Shown: piece by piece, positions 24,013-64,000 of the stretch
Numbering within the stretch: position 1 is the first letter of the stretch
Layout of the letters: the number at the start of each line of letters is the position of its first letter
Origin: Ficedula albicollis
Lineage: Eukaryota > Chordata > Aves > Passeriformes > Muscicapidae
Assembly (NCBI RefSeq): GCF_000247815.1
Contig: NC_021677.1
Location: 43,498,864-43,562,863 of the forward strand
Direction of reading: 5' to 3'
DNA: 64,000 nucleotides
Notes under the pieces: generated by a model
Databases searched by the model: none
Seen by the model: the letters and a program-made list of their open reading frames with translations, nothing else
Told to the model about the DNA's origin: nothing
Position numbers and translations under genes: made by a program

Positions 24013-25619
24013 AAGCAAATATACCTGCCTGAAAACAGGTCATCATTTTTGCCTAAACTAATTGCTTAAGGCCAAGACATAGTTTCATCTTGCTCTTCTC
24101 TCTGAGCTCTCTTAGAATTGACAGCCTCAGGCTTTTTAATTTTATATTTTTTGACACAGTACTTCTTCTTTATCCTGAAGCCTACTGGGTGTTCCAATTT
24201 TCACAGTTTTTCATGGATTTTTCTTAAAGTAAGGAGAAGCACAAGAGTTTCTCAATATCTCGTAACCATAAAACTCCCAAACTACCTTGAAATAGAAGAC
24301 ATCTCTTTTATATGGACATGAATCTTCAAGAACCTAAAATAAAATTATTTTATACAGCTCTTTAAACACGTGATGAAAGATGCTGTGTCAAAGTAGTGTG
24401 TCTAATGTATTTTTTTCTGACAGGCCAGAAATTATTTGCAATACTGAAATGGAAACAGGTAGGAATCAGCATATCTTCCAAGCATATAGTATGGCAAAAC
24501 ATGTGATTAGTCAGAAAAAAAAAACCCACCAAGTCTTTTAATCTACTCTTTACTGATTTGTTTTCCCAGTTTAAACATTTCCTCGTACAGATATTCCTAG
24601 ACGTGGCTGTTGATATCTGATGATCCGTGTGGAACACCAATTAGACCTAATTGCTTCTTTGTTAGAACCTCTTGTGGTTTATCTGATTTGTGTATAAACC
24701 ATATAAACAGTGAAAGAATAAGTGAGAAACCACATCAAATCTGGCAGACTATAATAAGTTGTTTTTTTTCCAAAAGCACCACAAAAACGATGGAATTCGG
24801 AGCCTTGCAGTGCTTGAGGCGATGTGTACTAAATGAGAAGCTGGCTGTCACTAGAGGGAGTGCCTGTAACAGTGGAAAAAGATGCTTGTCAATTCTTGCT
24901 GTTTAAATTAATAGGAACATGCAGGGGTCTTTGAAAAAGAACCAGGAAAAAAAAACTGCAATATACAGTGATTTAAAAGTGATTTTCTTTCCTATTTGTT
25001 TATTTGAATCAGAGCACAAGACATTTTAATTGATAAAAATTACTCATTTTCCTTAGCCTCAGAGCATAGAGTATTTTGCATATCTGTTCTTAGGATTATA
25101 TTTATAATTGTGGATATACACTTGCTGGTGATACTTTTAATACATTAACTGGTTTTAATATGTAAAAGGGACATTTATTAATATTCTACAGGGTTGAAAA
25201 GTTGCCAGTCACTCTAAGCTGCTAGATGCCATCACTTTTCAAAACTGATGTGATCAGAGCTATTGATTATTGCTCTTTTTTGCACCTAAAAACGTTGGCA
25301 GTCTTGACTAAGCTAAGCAACTGTGTTCTGTCATTCCTTCAATACAGGTCATGTTTCCAAAGCACCCGTTTTCCTTACTATCCTGTGAATAATCCTGTTT
25401 GTCTACTTCTTGATGATAAAGTATTCCAGACAACTCTATAAGTGCAGAATTGAATGGAATAATTGCAACATATTCCTATATTTCTGCTGTTCAGGGTGTG
25501 TCTTATTGCATGTAGCTACCTGTATTTTTCTATTTGGAATTTACATTCTGATCTAAAGTTCAGAGGCATCCCTAGCCTAGGGTTATCTGTATGCTTACAA
25601 ATACACTCTTAGTTCCCCC

Positions 25620-26620
25620 ATCACTGGGCCTGTTCTTGAAAAAGTTGAACAGAAGGACCAGGAACTGTCTAGAAGAAGCCAGAGCATGGCAATGCAAGGC
25701 TAGCAGCTCCCTCAGGGCCAGGCACCAGGAGCCATAGAGGATCCTCCAAGAGCAGCAGACATGACCTGGGAGCCCATTCCATCCCACCAGCCCAGCAAGG
25801 GGCTGGGCAACTGATGGCTTTTGGAGCAGCCACAACCCCAGGTACTGTCACCTCCTTGGGGAATTGGGATGGCAGTCTGGGAGTCAGGGCTGGCATAGGG
25901 GGCCCATGGCCAGGCAGGACAGTTGGAGAACAGCCCCTCTGCTGGGGCAGAGACTGACAGAGACTGATAGCCCTGGAGGCTGACATGGTCCTGAGTTTTG
26001 TGCAGGCTGGAGGAAGGTCCTACTGGAGGCCAGACAGGGGCAGCCAGGTCCATCAGTGTTCTCAGCTCTTACAGGCTGCTCTAGGAGGGGACTGCAAGCT
26101 GTGAGCCAAGTGTGGCCACAGTGCAGAGAGTGAACTTGCCAACAGGACACAGACCTGCAGCATCTCAGCAGGGCTGGGTCAAGGATACTGAGAGTCACAG
26201 CAAGGCAAGGAATGAAAATAGATTCCAGGGTCCAGATAGGAGGAGCAAGAGACACCTGGAGACAAGACTACAATGTAGGTCCAAGGTCTGCCAAGGAGAC
26301 AGGGCTGGAGAGAAGACAAGAGACAATGCTGCCTTCCACATAGGTCCCCAATAAATGCAGGAAAATCAGTCAGCAAGACAGGACTGCAGGAATCAGGCTG
26401 GGAATTAGTTCAGTGTTTGAATAGCTCAGGCCTGAGCTACCTTCCACATAGGTCCCCAGTAAATGCAGGAAAATCAGTCAGCAAGACAGGGCTGCAGGAA
26501 TCAGGCTGGGAATGAGTTCAGTGTTTGAATAGCTCAGGCCTGAGCTGACCCAGAACCCCAGAGCTGTCAGAACAGGTACATGGTGCTGGGGTGGGCAGGT
26601 TGGCCATGGCAGAGCCCTGG
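25620..26620. other. GC-rich unclassified block
   Basis: About 1 kb clearly richer in G and C than its surroundings, open in several frames on the minus strand because stop codons are scarce. It has no splice-bounded conserved domain I recognise. It could be an unfamiliar repeat, a long terminal repeat fragment or a non-coding exon. It includes the 108-bp tandem duplication at 26332. Confidence 0.4.
26332..26547. repeat. Tandem duplication, 108 bp, two copies
   Basis: ccttccacataggtcccca at 26332 recurs at 26440. Three substitutions are visible (ccaataaatg/ccagtaaatg, caggactg/cagggctg, aattag/aatgag). Both copies end gctcaggcctgagct, a partial palindrome. Confidence 0.95.
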
Positions 26621-27583
26621 CAGAGGTAAACAACTGAACAGTGATTGCAGAGTTGTAACCAGAAAATTCTTTAAACATGCTAGAAACTACAGGGCAAACA
26701 TCATCTTGCTTAGAACATAACTTTTCCAAGTGAAGGCAGTGCCCATGGAAACACCATGTGGTTAGCAACAGTCATTTTTCTCCCCTAACTCTGTTGATGT
26801 TCACGGCTCAGAATGTGCAAGCCAAGTCTTGAAGCACAGAAGGAGGTGCGTCCAGACCTGGAGCTCTTCCCATGCTGAAGGTACATGTTCTGTCCTGTTT
26901 CCTTCAAAGCTATCAGGCCTTCAATGACAGGAGTCCCTTGCTTCTCTCATTTATGGTTCAAGCCTAGAAACCATATATTAAACAGTTCTTATTTATTTCA
27001 GAGTCTGTTCCAAACATCTTTGTGTCAGCTTTGCCATTTCTTTGGTATACAATCTTTTATAGTTTCCATTATTGATCCCTTAGAAATAGCTGGGAGGATA
27101 CTTTTCCTTCCATTAACACTTTCTGGACTATCACCACTGCCACAGAGCTGTTGCCATGCCAAAGCTTCTGATGCCAGTATCTATGTGCATGCTTCTTGTC
27201 CCTAATAAATGAAAGGTAATTCAAAATACTTTGCACTTGGTGAAAGAGCCGTGAAGCAAATTACCCTTCCTCTTGTTTAGGAATCTGCAACACAGTTATG
27301 ATGGAGTAGCTAATGCAGGTTACCCTATTAGTAAAGGTAAGTACATCAGACAAGTGAGTATTTGGCTTATGATAACTTAATGAAATGACTCCGATCTTGG
27401 GACTACTTCTCTTCCCACCAATAAATCTGTTTTTCCTTTGCTTTGTTCAGATACGATTAAACATAAAAAGTAACTCTGAAGTGGGAATAAAAGAGAGAGA
27501 GAGGAGGGCTGACAGAGAGTACACAAGATACTTCAAGAAATTACTCCAGCAATACTGCAATTGGAGATGGGATACACATCTCT

Positions 27584-27752
27584 GTTTTTTTCTGGCAAAC
27601 TAGGTCGTGTTGTGAGAAATAAGAACTCCTCTGTTATGTTCAGAGTCATACTAGGCCATCAAAATTGCGTTTTTTCTGGCAAACTAGGTCATGTTGTGAG
27701 AAATAAGAACTCCTCTGTTGTGTTCAGAGTCATACTAGGCCATCAAAATTGC
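27584..27752. repeat. Tandem duplication, 85 bp, two copies
   Basis: gttttttctggcaaactagg at 27584 and 27669; the copies end ccatcaaaattgc. Two transitions separate them. Confidence 0.95.
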
Positions 27753-29811
27753 CTGTGAGAAAACAGAAATTAAGCTGAAGAGAATTTTACGCTGCTTGAA
27801 GCTGACAAGCTGCGTCTGGACAGTGCCAGGCAATATTGTTTGCTTGATAAAACAACTACAACTTGTACCTGCTGCACCTGGAAATCAGGGGTAGAATATG
27901 CTCGTGACAGCTAAGAAATAGGTCCAAAAGACAACATAAATTCCTTTGATGATACATTTGTTTTGCTAGATGGTTTTGTATGCTTTGTGTCAGCCTTTGT
28001 GTCAACCAAAATATTTCTATGCCAAAGCCAAAAGGAGCAGAGAGTTTAATTTCTCATTTTTAATAAGGTGTACCGTGTCATCGGGACAAGCTGTTGCTTT
28101 GGCAGTAAGAAGCAGAAAACCGGAGGATAATGTAGGCAGGTATAGTACTGCATGATTTTTTGTAACATTTATCGTGTTAGGTGAAAATTAAGTGTCTGCT
28201 TACTCCCATTGGGCAGAGGATCCAAGGCAAGCCTAAATCCACTAAACTTTTATGTTTGTTTGATCTCTGATATATTATTATGAAATAATACAATTGTGTC
28301 CCACAACTGATATAATAGGTGGATGAGAATTTTTATCTGTCTGAAAACAGGAAGACAGGCTATGCCTCATGACTGCCAGGCAATATTACCCTGAATGTGT
28401 TGGACAGCAGTGTAGGTTTTGCAGATTGTAGCAACTGTGGTGATGTTGTACTTGCTGACTCTCAGCTATGCCAAACAGGATATGGTGAGTCTAGTTTCCA
28501 CAGAGGACAAGATGGGTGGGACAGGACCAGATGGGGTGGCAGCACAGAAGTAGATGTGTTTCCACTCTCAGGACCTGTGCTGCTCTGTGACTTTCTTCTT
28601 CGTGAAGTATGTGATTAGCTCTTGGCTTGGAAAGAACATGATCCCACTGCTGAGGGCAGCCTTGAGCAAGCCAGTCTGGCTTATGCCATGGTGGAGTCAT
28701 CTCAGCACTGACCAAAGTGGTGAACAGTTACAGAGCCTTGTGTCTTGGCAAGACTGAGTTACTACTTTTGTCTCATCTGTGCCTCTGTATCTCTCTTGTT
28801 CATTTGCCTTGAAATTCCATTATCTGACTGTGGCTTTGTTGCTATTTAATCAGGTTGGTACAGACACCAAAAAGTGGTGGTGAGTGGTGGCTCTTAAGGC
28901 TGCAGGTGAGTTAAAGATGCGAGCAGTGTGTCAGCAGGACATAGGGCATAGGACAACCAATGCTTCTAAGGGAGTTCATGCAATGCAGTGTAAAGTTCTC
29001 TAGGACACTGCTGTGGGTGCTTCAGCTTGTCCCCTCGCTGGGACACCACTAAGGATACCCAGTCCCGAATTGGATCAGTGTAACTGATGGGATTCCTCAC
29101 TTACACAAGATCTAACTACTTAACATAAGCCCATATGATCAGGATTTGTATTTTATTTCTTTATGACCATAGTATCATTTGGTTATCTTAAAAAGATATA
29201 TTGAGGGGGTTCATTACACTTAGGAAACACATACTGGTTAAACTGAGTTAAAGTACTTTTAAAGAGTTTTATCAAAATAGTGTCCAATGTACTCAAAACG
29301 TTTGAATAACTCTAATGGAGCTGGAGGGAGAGTATTTATCTGACAATATTATAATCTAATTTATACTGTGCATAGGTTACTTTTTCAAGTTTCCTTCTCT
29401 GAACCTTACACACATTTATGCTGACATTTTTCTGGTGTACCTTCTTAAGGTGGCAGTAATTCCACTTTATTTTTGTCAAGATTAGATTTTTCCTCCATTT
29501 TTTTCCTCTGGTGAATGGATTTTATCTTGTCTGATAACATGGGAAATGCTACTCTCTCCTCTTTTGCTCTAGCCTATCATTTTCAAAATCACTCATATGA
29601 ATTTTCAGTGCTTTTTTAGCTGCTTTACATTTAGTGCATATCTAACTTGCAGTTAATTTTTGCTTGTTGTAAAGGTCTGCTGTCACTTCACTGCTTTCAC
29701 AGGTGAGTTAGTATGGCTCTTACTCAGCCCCTTTCCTCCTGTTCCTTTCTGCAAAGACGCCAGGAGGACTGGTCGGGGTCCGATGTTTCGCCGCTGCCTT
29801 TGAAAGCGGCT

Positions 29812-62528
<32,717 letters not shown>

Positions 62529-63189
62529 GTAAGTAGCAGGTAATTCTCTTCTTTCAGAAGAAAAAACCCAAACTTCTCTGCTTATTTGAGGCTCTGAAAT
62601 ACATATCTTATTTTAATTACTTTTAAGGAGCAAAGAGAGGATGCTAATTTCAGCCAGCAATACCAATATCATTGCTTAATGTCTTTTGCAGTGTGCTTTC
62701 ATTTAGTATGTATATTTATAGCTCAGAAATTAAATCGTGCCAAGTAATCCCATTGTGAGTTTTTTTCTGGCTTGAGGCTACAGTAAAGCTTCGTTTGATC
62801 AGTAGCTTTTCTAAGACAATTTGGAAGATAATTATGTGGTTTTTTACACTGTTTGTTTTAGTAAGTGTAGCACTGATAGTAGCAGCTCTTTTGCAGGTAT
62901 CTCTTACCTGCAAAAAAGAGAGTGTTGTAAGGTGCTGGGAGCAATTCAGAGGAACTTACTTACACTGGAAACGAGATGCACATCTCAAAACATGAACCAA
63001 CCATTTCATATTTCCCTGCAACTTCCTATTGTATTTTTTGAAAAAATAATATTTATTGAGTGAATATCTTTTTTACACCATACCCAAAATCAAATCATTA
63101 AGAGAGAATAAATCTCAGTTCTAGAGACTCCATTCACTTTGGCAGAGCTTACTCTTGTCCTACAGAAGCTTGACTGAAGAGTCTGTCAG

Positions 63190-63430
63190 TCTCATGAGTA
63201 AGGAGCCCCAGGGGAGTGGTCACAGCATCAAAACTGTCAGAGTTCAAGTTGCATCTGGATGATGGTCATAGTCACAATTTTGTTCTTCATTGCCCCGCAA
63301 GGACTAGGGAGTTGGATGCCATGGTTAGTCACAATTTTGTTCTTCATTGTCCCGCAAGGACTAGGGAGTTGGATGCCATGGTGTTTATGGGTCCCTTCCA
63401 ACCTGGTATGTTCTATGATTTGTGATCCTA
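63190..63430 (+). mobile_element. CR1 LINE 3' end, sense
   Basis: Contains ttcaagttgcatctggatga, gcaaggactagggagttgga and tgggtcccttccaacctggt, then ttctatgatttgtgatc, a degenerate CR1 tail. Confidence 0.7.
63269..63382. repeat. Tandem duplication, 57 bp, inside CR1 end
   Basis: tagtcacaattttgttcttc occurs at 63269 and 63326, each copy ending gttggatgccatggt. One substitution (attgcccc/attgtccc). Confidence 0.95.
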
Positions 63431-63821
63431 AGTGAATCCTACCAGAGACTGGCTATGATGCACTAGTCAATCAAATTTAAAAAGAAAGAAAAACCAAAAC
63501 CAACAACAACCAACCAACAGAATAACTAAAACTAGACTTATGTTCATGGGTTTATCTACCAGCAGTAAAAATGGTTTATTACAACAAATACTTTTCTCCT
63601 ATGTTTATGGGTCCCTTCCAACCTGATATGTTCTATGATTTGTGATCCTAAGTGAATCCTACCAGAGACTGGCTATGATGCACTAGTCAATCAAATTTAA
63701 AAAGAAAGAAAAACCAAAACCAACAACAACCAACCAACAGAATAACTAAAACTAGACTTATGTTCATGGGTTTATCTACCAGCAGTAAAAATGGTTTATT
63801 ACAACAAATACTTTTCTCCTA
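63383..63821. repeat. Tandem duplication, 220 bp, two copies
   Basis: gtttatgggtcccttccaac begins at 63383 and 63603. The unit contains the last part of the CR1 tail plus intron flank with a purine-rich and caa-rich stretch. One substitution seen (cctggtatg/cctgatatg). Confidence 0.95.
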
Positions 63822-64000
63822 ATTAAATCATATGACATTTACTTGTAGCAGAGCACTACTCCAGCTGTACAAGGCAAACTAGGGAGCTGAACATGAGTGG
63901 TAAAGCCTTTATCTCTTTGATAAACTACACAGAAATTTCTAAACTAATTTTCTGAAGTAGTTTGGTTACCATATGACAGGATAAAGTATAATTTTGCTAA

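Larger units (their letters stand above)
20521..29700. other. Intergenic region between CEP128 and TSHR
   Basis: Nine kilobases with no convincing coding exon on either strand. Recognised contents are a CR1 copy (23640-24012), a GC-rich block (25620-26620) and two tandem duplications. Around 22170-22440 the text loosely recalls an old antisense CR1 or L3-like element, too decayed to call. An A-rich and T-rich palindromic patch lies at about 22960-22985. Confidence 0.65.
62529..64000 (+). other. TSHR intron 7 (partial)
   Basis: AT-rich intron running off the window, with a CR1 3' end and two tandem duplications towards the right. Confidence 0.75.

Overview
This is vertebrate nuclear DNA, almost certainly from a bird. 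The evidence is AT-rich, intron-dominated sequence, GT-AG spliced exons, and several copies of CR1, the dominant LINE of bird genomes, some ending in attctgtg-type tails. There are no operons, bacterial genes, phage genes or CRISPR arrays. The many short open frames do not look like genes. All real coding content found belongs to two genes arranged head to head.

Left part (1 to about 20.3 kb, minus strand): the 5' end of CEP128, a centriolar subdistal-appendage coiled-coil protein. I can place a non-coding first exon ending at 20235 inside a CpG island, then seven coding exons (17519-17362, 15974-15888, 14529-14403, 13482-13361, 9771-9680, 8986-8914, 1841-1725). They splice in frame into 254 residues; the gene continues off the left edge.

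Middle (20.5 to 29.7 kb): intergenic DNA with one clear CR1 copy, a GC-rich unclassified block and two small tandem duplications.

Right part (about 29.7 to 64 kb, plus strand): the 5' end of TSHR, the thyrotropin receptor. Seven exons (32620-32786, 43529-43600, 47195-47269, 56729-56803, 58053-58127, 61406-61483, 62460-62528) encode the signal peptide, the N-terminal cysteine cap and the first leucine-rich repeats, 203 complete codons plus two bases. The hinge and seven-helix exons lie beyond the right edge. The CEP128-TSHR neighbourhood is also found in human.

Two properties of the sequence stand out. First, there are four pure-G blocks of 39, 2484, 103 and 875 bases, always G on the given strand and placed where short-read assemblies typically break; I think they are assembly gaps written as G or another artefact. 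Second, there are more than fifteen head-to-tail duplications of 29 to about 480 bp, most only about 1% diverged. They may be uncollapsed allelic overlaps or a burst of real tandem duplications. I found no convincing undescribed biological system.
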